From the IMG/VR virus record IMGVR_UViG_3300021197_001531, positions 1 through 57,936 of that record: a stretch of 57,936 nucleotides of DNA. One strand, given 5' to 3'. The position numbers and the translations under genes are program-made. The notes below the pieces were generated by a model, which saw only the letters and a program-made list of their open reading frames with translations, was not told the DNA's origin and did not search any database. Shown here piece after piece: positions 40,866-55,800 of this stretch. The number at the start of each line of letters is the position of its first letter. Within the stretch, counting starts at the first letter, position 1. This DNA is from a virus.

Positions 40866-43800
40866 ATGGTTGCAATCGGTCGCAGTAGTCACGCCTTCTT
40901 CTTTGATGGCGTGAGCGATTCGGTGATTATCCCTCAAGGTCGCTTTACCAAGACTGGTGTTAAGGATGCTGATGGCAACAAACTCATGACCAAAACCCTA
41001 CAGGGTAGCGGCGACATTGTTTCAATTAACGGTAAAACAATTGCAGATTTCGTAATTGAGGCATGGGTCGTTCCCGACTGTGGTGGTATCATTGCTCACC
41101 GAGAAGGGCAATTTACGCTTGAAATGGGCACAGTGGACACTCCCGGCCCTGCTGTGTTCACCGTTCAAGTTGAGTCACTGCAAGGCCCGTCTTATTTCCG
41201 TTTAGCAACCGCCTATGACGCGTCCACCCGTTGGGATGGTATCGTGTACCCTCAACAGGAGCACGGTGGTATTCACGATTCGTACAACCGTTATGACACA
41301 AGCAACTACGGTGATGCTACAAATCTCAACTTCAACAACCGACCGTTGTATCATGTCGTGGCTGGTATCAACCAAGACCGTGTGTTTTTGGCTGTCAACG
41401 GTGAGGTTGTTGCTGAGCAGGACATCCCGCCCGAAACTCGTCTTGCACGCTCTACTGAACATGTGTATCTTGGTGGTAAAGGTGGTGAGTTCCGTGGAGC
41501 AATTGAGGCTATTCATTTCTCTAACGAGTTTGACGAGAATATGATTCAACCTTCTATGGCGGTTAAAAGTTTGACTACTTCGGCCTTGTTCCGCTTTGAA
41601 GAACCCATTGATGTTGTGCAAGGAACCTACGATTTCAATGCCTATACTGTGACTGATGCGAGCACCAAGACCCTTACGATGAGTACCACTAACGCACAGG
41701 CTCTCATCGCTCGTTTGACGGGTAAAGCGTATGATTCATCCACCCCCACGACCACCTTCACGGCCAACCCGTATAGCATGGGTAACTACAAAGTTGTTGA
41801 CTACTACACAAATACCGGAACACCGACCACGCTGGCGGTTCCTCACACGCCCTACAACCTACTCATCAACCCCGGTGCTATCAACCGCAACACGCAGAAG
41901 CCCAATCAGTCCCCACCCGAACGGGTCCGATTGGAAAGCATCAACGGGAGCACAGGTGTTGTCACCTTCTCCAGTATTCACATTGACTTCGTGAACGGCA
42001 CAAGCGGCATCCGTGGTGCCCTGCACAGTCGTACCGCTGATGTTGACAATTACTTCGTGGTCGTTGGTGCTGACTTGCTCATTGACAATGGCACAGGTAA
42101 GCCCTATCAGCCTCCTCATTACGGCACTCAAATCTTTGACAAGACTGGGCAAATGGTTCTTGATGAGAGCAACACGGAAAACCACGGGTTGGTGTACTCC
42201 AATCGGATGGCCACCACCGACACGGACACGAACAATCCCTTTGCGGTCACTTGGCCTGCTGGTCTTGACACTCTTTTCCAAATCGGTCACAGTGGACGAC
42301 ACGCCTTTTCTCACATCACAGGTCATGAATACATGCGCCGTTTCCCAAAGCCTGCTGACCTCGTTGTTGACCAGCAAGCAGACGGTTCGGCTGACATTGT
42401 ACAAATGGCGTATGACTCCAACACTCGCAACATTGACGAAATGTTTGTGATGAACTCACTGGTTGATTTCTATTCCGAAACTTTGGAGGCACCTATCGCT
42501 CGTATTGAAAACTCGTCCAGCGTGGCCACCATCACGCACAACGGCCTTCCAGCCAGCAAGCGTGAACTTATCGCCATTGGTGGTAGCGGTTTCAAGTACG
42601 CCGCTTTCATGCTTAAAGGACCAGTTCCCGAAACAGGAGCGATTGACGAGAACAATCGCTTGCATCATCTTGTTCCCGAAACTGAAAGCCGTGTCGCTCT
42701 CTTGCATGTTCCCGCCCTCAAAACGAGCCATGACCTTGCTCCTTATGTTGAGATACACTACAACGCTGTTGACCTCACGGGTGCCAGCATGGGTGAAAGC
42801 GCACCAATGTTGATGGTGGAAAAGACCGTACCAGCGGGTTCGTTTGATTTGGGAAGCGGTACACGGGTGCTGGATGTCATTACCTCCGACCTCGCTAACT
42901 GCACACTTTATTCACCCGGCGGTGTGATTTACCTGTCAAACGCTATCAGCGGTTACGGTTCACTCATGCAGGAGTCGCATACACTGATTGGTGACAACAC
43001 GGGTGGTCAAGAGAGCGATACTGAACTGGATTACTCTCGCACGCCCGAACTGTACACGCCCGTGAGCGATGTCAACGCTGAACCAGCCAGTCCACCCAAG
43101 GCCATTGCCCGCTCCCACAACTCCAGTACACACGAATCAGTGTATCATAGATTGGCCATTGAGAGCATGTCGTCAAGTGCTACGGACACAATCGTTGACG
43201 AAGGTGCAGGTAAGCGTACACGCCAGCCAACTACGGACAAGACAGGCACGGGCGTGTTTGACCTCGGCCCCACCACCCATTCAAGTCGTGTCTTTGAGAT
43301 GTTTAACATCATTGACAATGTTTTGATTACTGATGAAGCAGGTTTGCTGGCAAAGATTTTCGTCCAGCCATCTGTTAAATCACGAGTAAATCAATTGTCT
43401 TTGGTGCGTTCCCTTGGTGCAGGAGACACACCCAACATCGCCAGCATCATGTTCCTCATGAGTCGCTGTCGGGTGCGTGGGGTGTCTAAGCAAGAAAGCC
43501 CCGAAGGGAACATGTCCACCGTGGTTGTTACAGCAACAGGCATCGCTGATTCATTCGTCAACGAGAATGTGTCCGTGATTGGTAGCGGCTCACCCGATTC
43601 ACATGTGGTGAAGGAGATTGAACCCAATGCGCCTGTCGTGACTGTCACGCTGGGTGGGCCGGGACAAGGTGGTGTAAACACCAAGCCTACCTTTGACCCC
43701 AGCCCGTTGATGCGCTTACCGGGTTCAACTCGTCGTAACTGCGTGGTGCAGGCAAAGGTGGTTCACACTGCTACTGTGAGTGCACTTCCCTTTTCAATGA

Positions 43801-46800
43801 GTATCACTCCGATTAACAACGGGTCGCCCGATATAGCCTCATGGGGAACGATTTGTTTCCCCAAGAAAGGGCGTGTTTACCTGCAAGACGGTGCCAGTGC
43901 CGAGTACAATAGTAAAAGCGGAAGCGGATTCTATTTTGACCAAACCACTACTGCTATTAAAGACAGGAAGTATTTGGATGCGGCAGGTACCGCATATGCT
44001 AATTTCCACGACTGGTGCAACGCTACAGGCATCATCAACCAAGCCAGCACTGGAACACATCTCACTTCGGTGTACATTTCAAATGACGGTGATTTTGATA
44101 GTGATTCACTGGCACAAGACGGTAGCACCGTCAACGACCGTTTGTTCCAATCTCTTGACACGGTGACCCACGACTACCAGTTGGGTACGCAATTTGCCAG
44201 TACCCGTGCTATGGTGGAGATTCCCGTCTTCCCTCAGCAGTTCTTTGACCATACCGAACTCGGTATATTCCCCGGCCCCGACAACAGTATGAAACTCCAT
44301 GTTGATGCGACCTACACGGCCCACACATGGAACCCTACTCCTGTGGGTAGGCGTGCGAATGACATTGAAGCGGCTGACAAAACAAAGTTTTCAGCATACA
44401 GTTACACAATGAATAGCCAAGAACATGTAGGTTCTGCCATGATTACAAAGTTTGAGGTTGTAGGGAACTTTTACTATCTGTATGTATCTCACCCTCAATT
44501 GTTCCCCGATGCTTCCACTACTGGTACTTTTGGTGGAATAAAGGATGTAAGACGAGTTAGAAGAGTTTTTGTCAATGATGAAGATTGGGCGTTTTATGTC
44601 AACGACCCTTCAACAGATGGTTACTTGAAAATACCATATAACTCAAATGGTGGTTTTCACGAAGGGGTTTCCGACACATTTGCCTTTAATGCGATTGTAG
44701 GTTCAAGGATTTATATTGTGGATTCCCGAAATGAATCTCTCATACCGTTAAGTTCGGATAGTGATACCCCTTCCTCGGATTATGAGGGTCGCTCTCCGTT
44801 TTATCACGATATGGCGAATGTGATGACACAAGGTGGTAATCTTGACTACGGTTTGCGCCAGTATGTATCGGCTGTAGAGTTTAAGGCCGGACCGTTGGCT
44901 AACCCACACGCTCCCCGAACAGTGAGTAAGCGTGCATCGTCAAAAATCTTGCAAGTGACACAAGAAAGTGCGATAGGTGGTGGGACACAACTTGAGTTGA
45001 TTCTTGAAGACGCATCCCTATTCCCCGATGCACCTTTTACTAAAGATTCATCAAACGCAATTTCGTTTGAGCAAGGTGACCTTTTGTTTATTAGTGAAAT
45101 TATGCTTGACACTCCAATTGAAGGTTTTTACTATGGGCGTGTTACTAACACTGCTGGTACCAATTCGGTTATCATGGTGATACCCGATGGTGTTTCATTT
45201 ACTGCTGGTGATTTTGTTGGTGTTAATTTGCGACTTAAGAAATATGGTCGTGCGTTGAGTGGTTTGAGTGACCCTGCAAATGCAATCCTAAGTGAAAGGG
45301 CGATAACTACATTTTACCCTACCACTGCCGACGAACGGTGGGAATTTCCAACGGCCTATTCAGCAGGCACCACCACTGTACTCAACATTACCAACGGTAG
45401 CAAACGGTTTGCACACGCCAATACTGTAGGTGTAAACATCCGAAAGGGCGACAAGTTGTACAAACAAACCGGAACAGGTACATTGAACATTAAATATGTT
45501 GGTGAGGTGAGTGCGGTTGAATCCAACGAAGTTACTGGTGTTTACACTCAAATTACTCTCACAGCGAACAACGCCGTTGGTATTTCTGCTAATGACCGTG
45601 TACGCATTGGTGCTAACTCGGTGATTACTGAAGACTTTGATGCTATTCTTAACCGTAGTTGGTTGTACCCATACGCACAAGGAGGTCTGCGTAATGGTGA
45701 TACCGTATGGATGAACATGACCCTTAACAATCCCCACGCTGTTGAGGGTTTGTTCGCAAAGAGTCGTGGTGTATTCAACGAGGCGGCTGTATGGAAGGGG
45801 TTCAACGGTGGGCAGGGAACACTGGCTGACCGCCCACGAGATTCAATCCCTCTTGAAAACTTCTTGATTGGTGATTCATGTCTTGAAACGGCACAAAACT
45901 TCGCTCAGCATGTGAACAAGACAATGGAGATGAATTACGAGGCCATGGGGTTGGATGCAAGCCAAGCACCTACGGTGGCCTATATTGACCCATATTTGTC
46001 CACTGACGGTAATGCCCGTGTGCTATTGTTTGATGTAGCCCACGACCGTGAGTTCATCGCATTCCATGATTTGCACATGCAGGTACAATCCAGTGCCGCA
46101 ACACCCACACTGGGATATACTCGTGACATTGCCCACTCCACAGGTACCATCAAGTTGGACAAGCACCTCGTGAGTATTAACGGGGGCGCACCGCACTACT
46201 TCACGACTCAGTTGGATGTAGCCAACGGTTTTCCTTCGGAAAACAAATACCTACGCTCAACACAACAGTCCAAGTTCATTGAGAGTGCTTATGCCCATAA
46301 CACCCCGAACATGGGGGGCGGGGCATATACACTTACCGACCCGTCTTCACGAGGTGCAAACCCATTCGTGCGTGGTAAAGGACACGGGCACTTTGTACAC
46401 ACTGGCTACTTTCATGAGGAAACTTCCAACACACACACTGTTGGTGACAGTACGCTTCCAAGAGTACAACCAGCCGTAGCCTCAGTTTATTACGCCAATC
46501 AAGCGCATAAAACTGTACGAATTGAAAGGGCTGGTGATTCTCTTATTAGCACCTTACGAAGTCATAGATTGTCCAAAGACCCAAATACACATTCTTTCAA
46601 AGACAGTAGTACCTTATTTGATACGCCCGATGGCACTCGTGTTATTTCGGCTTTCCTTTGTTTGAAGGGTAAGAGAAGTAACCATCTTGATTTAGTCAAC
46701 CATGAAGAGTCTCGCCTGCAACATCTCAAACATTGGTCACAGATGGATTTCGTTCGTCGCATGACCCTTGATTTGGGTGAGGTTGGTGTGAAGGAAGGAG

Positions 46801-49800
46801 TCACTGACATTGAAGCGGCGGCTCGTGAATTAGTGCGAATTATCAATCAAGGAGGTGCACCTAAAGGACGCACCCATGCTCGTCGGCCTTCTCAGCAATA
46901 CCCCGGTGAGAGTGAAAGGCTTGACCTTACACGCATTGGTGTACGACAAGACATAGGTGACGAAAATAAAGACCCCACTTCAGCACACATCAATGCTGAC
47001 TTCGCCGCCACTGGTTCCACATATGACCCATCACCGTTTTGGTACGGTGATATAGCCTTTGATACCCACGACCGTGGTTCTCACATGGGGTATGTACGAG
47101 CACATTTGGGGCGTGTTGTTGAAGACATCAATGGTAACGAAGGTTACAGCATTGTCATTCACTCCACTATTCCGGGTGCTTCGGGTCGTAATTTCTGCGT
47201 ATGGCTTGACAACAGCAAGGGTCAATCCTCGTATCAACCCCAGTTCCTTATTGGTCATGGTGGCCGATTCCGTAACTTTTGGGCGCAACCCGACGAAATC
47301 TTGGGCGAAAATATGCACCCTGCTCCAATGCCTCTCAACAAAGACGGGCGACCCTTTGCACCCGTTACCACTCTACGGGAGTTTGTTCCACAAGAAAAAC
47401 CCAATGAAGCATTCACGAGTAATCATGATGTTTCTTCAAGAGGGGACAAAACAACCAACCCAAACGGTCGTAACATTTCTGCCCATCTTGGGGGCATTTC
47501 TCACAACAGTGTAAACGATGAGTCGTTTGAAGCACAAAGCCCTTCAACTACGCTTGTGAAAGGTTTGAGGACTGGAAAACAGGCCACTGCACGAATTAAC
47601 TTTGGTGGTTTGGTAGAAACTGGTGTACCGGGTTTTTCACCTATCGCTGGTAAATATGGCCTTGGGCGAAAAGGAGATTTGTCGTTTAACAAGCGATACA
47701 ACGAGACAATTTTGACCGGCGGAACTTCACCTGTTGCAAATGGTTCCTACACGAATCATATTCTTAGCACTGAACTACTTGATGAAAAGATTGGCGATGC
47801 CCCGTTGTATGGCTTCCGTTTTACTGACCATCGTGGTATTGGATATGGTATTCGTTTAATTTATCGTGAAATGAACTCTCCCTTTGCTAACGAATTAACA
47901 ACAATTCCTTCAACAATTGACGAAGAAATTTGTGTATATTTTGATGATAGAGATGTCGCTCAAGGTGGATTTACCATTGGTCAAAACATGCTCGGTGCTG
48001 GTGATGGTACGGGTCGCCTCACAGTAGAAAGTGGAATGACAGAAGCACTGTGGAGGGGAAACCAATGGCGAGGAATGTACGCACCCTCTATTGGTGTTGA
48101 TTCGCAAATTAAGTGGGATAGCACAGATAGCACTATTGAGATTCGTCTTGAGGCTCCTTTTGATACCGCAACAAGCGATTTTGATGCAATAAATGACATT
48201 CTCGGTTATCTTGGCTTCCCAAGGGAAAATGGAGTTTTGCAAATTACAGACCCAATTTACGACTCAGATTTGACATACATAGGGTCATTGGGTAATACTG
48301 TTTCATATGAAAGCAGAACACAAAACGATGCTACAGGTACTCATATCTTTTATGGAGTGCGAGGTTCTTCTTTCACTATTTCTCACTATTTGAGTACATT
48401 TGGTGGTGCGGCTACTGAGGGAACTGGTGCTGAACAATTACCTGCCACCTCTAACAACATCATTCGTGGACTTATTTCACCACGACTTAACATGACGACA
48501 CTGGTTACCGATGAATTGTTGGCCGCTGTCACCGCCGCCGCCGTCAACTTGGAAAACCCTAACATACAGGAGGGATTTTCATTTAATTGCCGAGAAATGT
48601 ATGCACCCGATGGGCGTACTTTTGGTGAGTGGGGAGTTGCGGCTGACGCAATTAAAATCCGTGCTCACAACCCACAACAGGGTGCTCGTTCACTTTCTAA
48701 AATGTTCACAGCCAGTGTACACAAAGACTTGGGAATCGCCGCTCCACATTTAGAGTTTGGAGAATATCAATCTTTAATCCAATCGGGTTCTTCGTGGACT
48801 GTAACAGATGGTAGTACAGCAGTGAACGAGCCATATTCGGATGATGATATAGAAACCCACCATAAGAAAATTGATTGCGGTTACATTCCTCACACGGTAT
48901 TACAAATTACTTCAAAGGCCCGTGGGTTCCATACAAACACACCTACACCCATACTGGTTGATTCTTACAATGACCCTGTACCTGTTTCTCGCTGGCGAAA
49001 TAATCTCAAGGGTATTCGTTTTACAAGGAAGAGTGGTGACCACATCACTCCTGCTCTTGACAACACCGCTGTGATATATGATTCTTTTAACGGCTCAACA
49101 GGCGTTTTTACCTTACTTAATTCAATAGCGGCGATTTTAATTCCAGCGGGTTTTGAAAGTGATGCGCTCAGTATCAGTGGTAGCAACAGGGACAGGCTTG
49201 TTTCATATGGTGATAAGACAGTCATTTATCACGGTACACTAAAGAAAGCACTTGGAACATCATTACAAGATTCATCTGCAAGTGGCCTTGACAAACTGTT
49301 AGTGGATATTTCGGAAAGTAATGAGGCTTGGAAAGGCGAGTATGAAGGTGTAAGCACTATAACCGACGACGGATTACTTGCCGTACAAAATCAAAATGTT
49401 TTCACGGGTATTCGCCTATACGGTAGTGTTGAAAGTGAGCCAATCACATACTTCAAGGGAGGACAGGACAGCAAAGACCACAGTGTACCTTTGTACTTCG
49501 GTGGTGGATTTAGTGGGGTCGTGCTGGATGTCAATGACGGCTCAAAAAACGATTACTCGTCATTCTATACCCATCCCTATTCCACTGGTCCTACTGGCAC
49601 CGCAGGCATCCAAAACGCCAACGAAATCAGCACGGCATATGCACTGGTAGATTGCAACGCACTTCTCGCCTTCTTCCCCGGTACGCCTTTCCTTGACCAA
49701 CACCGTGGTAGCATCAACCCACCGGCTTACAATCAAGACAGTTTGCTGTCACCCGACATTGATGTGGGTACACTTGCAACCCTTACGGCCCTCCCCGGCC

Positions 49801-52800
49801 ATGTAAAGAGCCGCTATTTGGCAGGTATTGTACGCCAGCGTCCTGTACCCCTCGTTATGCGTATGCCGCATCAAACGGCACGCTATACGGACCACAAAAA
49901 CAACACGCAATACTTCACTACTTACCTCATTTACGGCCCCGGTCAAGCCTTCCCCTTCAACGAAACCAGCACTGGTACGCTGGGGGCAAAGGAGCCTCAC
50001 CCCGGTTATGTTGTTACGACAGGTAATACTTGGAGTAAGGTACCTCACAGTCAAAACTTACCCAATGAAATCACCAACAGCGACGGTGACTACGGCCCAC
50101 CCAGCACCACTTATCAATCCAACCGTCACCGATTCAATTACCATACAACGCTTAACTGGTCACCGGCCCAAGGTATTCCAAACATAGGAGCCGATACTTC
50201 TTCTTCTTTCGGATTGGGTCAGCGTCTTGAACATGGTTATCACTACGGTGAACACTTCGGTAACATCAACATCACCGTCAACAGCAACAACGAGTCAGCC
50301 TTTGGTAAAGCGCATCCATACCAACATTGCGCTATTGGTTACTACGGTATTGCGATGAGTGCCGACATGACTTTCCACATGGATGGTGGTTACCACCCCG
50401 GCGGCTCGTGGCTTGATAATCAAATGGCATTTAATCCACCCATGGAAAAGGGCGACTTCCAACTGGATAAAATTAGCGGAAATCTTGTTCACCCTACTGC
50501 ATTCCGGGTTTCCGGTGTTATGGCTGAGAAGGTGCTGGCAGGCGCACTGGCTGAGGTTGCTACAGACTTTGACCGTGAAATCATTGTAGTGGACGGCACA
50601 CGATGTCAAAACGGTGAAGAGATGGCGACTATCATAGGACAAGCCATTAACGAAAATCCCGGTAAAGGTACTCTCAAGGCTATGGGTGGCACCTTCATGC
50701 CCAGCATGGGTAACGCCCAACGGCAAGACCGTTACGGTTGGACAGAACTCACCTTCAGTTCATACAGTTACGGTGGTTCCTACACGGATTTGGGTACTAC
50801 ACCCACCAGTGTGGCATATGTGGAAGCCACAATCGGTAGTGGTGATAAGCAAGATGAGTTAGAGCAAATACCAGCATCGGGTTGGATTCGTACCGATGAC
50901 GGACGGCTAAGCGGTGGTGCTTTTGGTGCATATCATTCTCGTGAAGTGTATGACAACAGCGGTACATGGACCGTGCGATTTTGGTTAGCACCTAACAAAA
51001 TTAGTGGTCAAGGGGCAATGGAAGATACTCAAACTTGGAAAGACAAAACTACCTCCGCTACACTCACTGGGCCGCAATTAAGTTCAGCATCTAAGGTCTT
51101 TGTATGGAGCAAGTCGGGTGTTCACTACTACAACAACGAGAATGCCAGCACTCGTGACCACATGACCCGTGTTCACTTTAGTGGGCTGGTGGATGCTCTT
51201 GACCGCACTCGCCCCGTGGGTGCCGTAGGGTGGGCTGGTGAGCGATACTCGTACCTCAACTCCCTCAAGGTAGGCACGGAGGGCTATGGTGCAGGTTTGG
51301 GTGCATGGCACCCGATGTTAGGCTTCTCACCCTACGGCAAAGCATCCAGTGTGATGAGCACTTTCAGTCATTTACCTCACTTTAATCCATTCAAGCACGG
51401 ACCCGAAGCCAGTGGACCCATCAACGGGTATGGTACAACGAATACCATATTGACCACACCATACACTTGGCAGTACGATGATTACAAACCATCGGGTTAT
51501 ACTTTCCAAGAGTCCGATGGTTCCTCCTATGGAGTCAAACCCTTGCACATCACTGATGCTAACGAAGTACCCCGTGCCCTCCACAGCACGCAGGGGTTGT
51601 TCAGCAAAGCATCCCTTGTGATTTCGTATGAAGGTGAGTTGTCTCTTGTTGCTAAGCATGACCGTGACGGTATCACGGCAACAGGTGACTGGCTTGCGGT
51701 GGTCAACAAGACCGCTGGCGGTACTGCCGCCGCTGACGCTATCAAGTTCGCAGGTACCACTCAGTGGGACGAGCGTGTGCACGGTGTTGACCGATTTGTG
51801 GCCCCTGCTCACGGCGGGCCTAACATTGAAGCCCTCATGATGGACTTAACTCTACCAATAAGCAACATCATAGCAGGTGCTTATGATTTTCACACCGCCA
51901 TTGGTAGCGATGATAACAGCGTGTACAACGCTGAACCCTGCTTCGCAAAGACTGGTGATTTGTTCTTTGACCTTGACAAAAGCCCCGGTAGTTTCTTCTT
52001 GGAAAATGCAAACGCTGTTGAACGCAATCGTATTACTGATTATTTCACACTCGGTAATGCGGCTTTAGACCGCTATACTGAGGACGATGATTTTTGGTTG
52101 GGCAACACCAACGCATTCAAGATGAATCAACGCTCTCCAGCCAAAAATTTCTCCGTAGAACATGTCGTATGGAAGCGTATGGATGGTGGTAACCTCTCCC
52201 TCCCTGCGGTCAACGCCCGTGGTCTTGGTGCCGTACCTTTCGTGACACGGGTTGACAGCGGTACACCGTACACCATGGGTGAGAAACTGTACGGTATCAA
52301 CCGATTTTCGTTTGAAACGACGAACAGTGCCATGTTCCCCATCATTCAAGCGCAAGAATTGGCTCACCCGCAAATTGCCGCCAGTCACCCCGATGAGTTG
52401 CGAAATGTGTTGGCCATTCCCAACGAGGAAGCACAATTTGAGGAAATGCAGGTGGAAGATGACACCGGCCAAGTACATATCGTTGAGGGTGGTTCACCCT
52501 TTGGGACGATTATCCGCACTTTCAACCCCATTTCCGACCGTAGTGCTGAAGGTCTTGCACCTGCTACTGCTGGAAGCGGTGTGGAGCCTAATCTCAAAGT
52601 ACGCCTCCCCAACCCCGATAGCATACCCGGTAATCTGCTGGTGCGTGCAGGGTTTGACCGCTTGCAAGCCTATCAAAACGAAACGATGGGTACTGGCGGA
52701 ATGATGCGCCCGCTATCAAGCGACAGTACAAAACATTTATTCACTGATGAAACGAAAGGTCCACGCCGTGGTGGTACCTTCAGCGACCACAATTGGGAAC

Positions 52801-55800
52801 ACATCAGTCAGTCCAGTTTCCCCGACCCTACTTATTCGGGTTGGGAAACAGCAACGGGTAACGCCCCGTTGGAAACCTCATACGAACTGCACGACCGCAC
52901 CCTGTTCTTCCACATCACCAAGAATGGTAACACTCACAGCCACCGTTACCCAACTTACTACACTCATGCTAACGGTATCACCAATAACGATTTGACCGCT
53001 GTTTCGTTTAGCAGTGGCACGCTGACTGTGAACGCTACAGTGGACCAATCGTTGTTTAATGAAACAATTCGTGACGGGCGCAGATTCCTGCGACTGTATG
53101 ACCCAGTGACCGACCGTGGTGGTGTTGCATCGTGTACGGGCATCAGCGGTGCTACATTTACAGGTTGCGTAGGCGATGCTGACTTTGCTGAGTTGGTCAA
53201 GTCATCCATTACCTCGCTCAAGGTTGTACCGTCATACTACATTCCCGCCGGTAGCACTCGTTTCTTCGCCGCTCGTCGTCTGCGTGACCATGCTGAAGTG
53301 AGCGGTAACAGCCCCGACATGCTTCACACCCTTTACGGTACGAATTTCGTTGACACTGACACGCTTTGCCACACCGTGTATGCTCAACCTAAGATGAGTC
53401 CACTCGCCTTACCTCGCATGGGTCACCACTTCGTAAATCCAACCATGGCGATGTTACCCGGTCACTTGGCTCATCCCGCATACCAAGGTGTGTACGACAA
53501 ACACCGAGCAATCCGTTCAGCCACCGTTAAGGCTCACGAAACTTCTCTCATGGAAGAACAGGGACTTAATGACCTCAAGAGTGATATTTCAACTACCCTT
53601 AACGATAAGTTGTACGGCTACGACACCTTGCATACTTTCAGCAGTTTAACAGCCACACCAAGCGGCCCCAGTGATATTCACGGCGGTGCGTTTACACTGA
53701 TGTTTGAGTCCAAAATTCGTAGCGATGGTTACGGTGTACTGGCATCTAAAGGACAGGCTGGGGTCATCAATGCCGCTGGTGGGCACTCCATCGTATTGGA
53801 AGCCGCCGCATCGTACACCCTGCGCCATCACTTCCCCGACCCATCCGAAGTCGGTGCTTACCAAATTGTCATTCAACCCAATATGCACAAGTCGCAGTTT
53901 ATCGGTTTCCATCAAAACAGTACGACTGGGTTCCCCGATGGTTCGGTTAAGGAATTGACCAGTCAACAGGTAGCACTTGTTGTTGGTTTGCGTGAAGCCG
54001 ATAGCGCAACAGGGGCGGTGGCTTTGGTATTGGCGGAGGCTACAGTGGCCGATGTGCGTGGTTGTGAAGTCTTCATCAACGAACTCATCATTGACCAAGA
54101 CCCCGACCACGGAAGCCAATTCACGAACATTCCACCACTGATGTTGTACAACTCCTTGGGTGTACAGGGTACGGAAAGTCCAGCATTCGTTAAGCGGTCA
54201 TTGCCTTACCAACCACAAATGTTTGCTCGTGCTACACCCGGTATGACCACCAACATTCCATGGTGGAGTATTGTACACAAGGATGGACCCGACCACGCTG
54301 ATGCCACTGGCTTCCGTCATCTCAGCCACCACCGCCTTGACAACTACTACGAGTTCTTGCGAGCCAGTGCTGGTAGCATCGCCTGTCAAATCACGCTTGC
54401 GGGCTACCCAAGCCTGTACCCCGACCTGTACCACGAGGTGCTTGAGAACATCAGCCTCAACCCAGTGTGCACCGTGGTAAGCGTTACATCAACCACCATT
54501 ACGGTTGACGATGCTCGTGGCTTCCCACAATTGCCTTATTACGGTAACAAGTTGGAGTACACCGATGCAAACGGTGTACGACGCACACACACTTACACTG
54601 AGCGCAGTGGGTATGACGCCACGAACATGAATGAACCAAAGCAATTTACTATCGTTGCAAACAATGATTTCACGAGCAATCTAAACACCGGAACGAAACT
54701 ACGCCTTACCCGCCCATACGACTTCCAACCCGCTGGTGCTATTTTGACAGACTCCAAGACCAGCATGGTAACCCGTATCTTACCGCAGATGCTACAGGGT
54801 AGCCGTGACACGAACAGTTTGCACATGGCTGATGCTTTCCTGTGCCTGTGGCACCCCAATCTCGGTCGCCCTCATACTTACTATTCGGACTCCGCTTCTC
54901 GTACTTGGTTGAACCCAACCAGTGACCGTGCTGGTGACAAGAAGCCACTCAATAGTATGCCCGAACACTTTGAAACGGTACACTATCACGATGCGTCATA
55001 CTACGCCAGCCTTGGGCCATTTGCCTTCCATCGCAAGACACCCCGCCCCCCGTATGAGATAATAGACACTTATGGTGAGCCTGCAATAGTTACAGCGTTT
55101 AACGCAACTGCCAAGACAATCACAACGGAATTAAGAGGTTACGCCCTTGCAGTGGGTTCCAAAATTATTGTTGATGGAGTCGCTTATACTGTGGCGAGTG
55201 ACAGTGTTCCTACAGCGGTGATAACGGTTAGTGAGGCAATAAATGGGGAAATCCGCATTGGCTCAACTATTCTCATTGACGGTGATGGTACAATGGAAAC
55301 TGCTGATGTTTTGGACACCACATACGGGACAACTGGTGTTATCGCTAATCGCTTTGACCCACAGGGTGGACAGTGGGATTCAACTGACGACAGCACCAAG
55401 GTCAACCTCAACCACTACTGGCCTTGTGGAAGCCGCGGTGGGCCGCTGGTGAGTCGTCTTGACGGGTACGGTTATGTTTCAGCCGCATGGAACTTCCCAC
55501 GAGAATACACCTTTGATGGTCCTGTTTGGGTTGACGGTGATGATGATGGAACATACAACATTCAAAACGGCGTGAGCAAGACCTCTTACGATGGTATCAG
55601 CAACCCAACACGCACCCGACCTTTCGGTTACCGCATTGGCCTACGCCAACCCTACAACAAGCCTCAGTGGGCATTGTATGGTATGCGTTCTTTCCGTGAA
55701 GCCGCCATCACCACCCCAGCAGTTGACAAACTCAGCATCGGCTACCCCCATGGCCCATTGGTACAAGACGAAACCGAAACTTGGACCTACGCTGGTGGCG

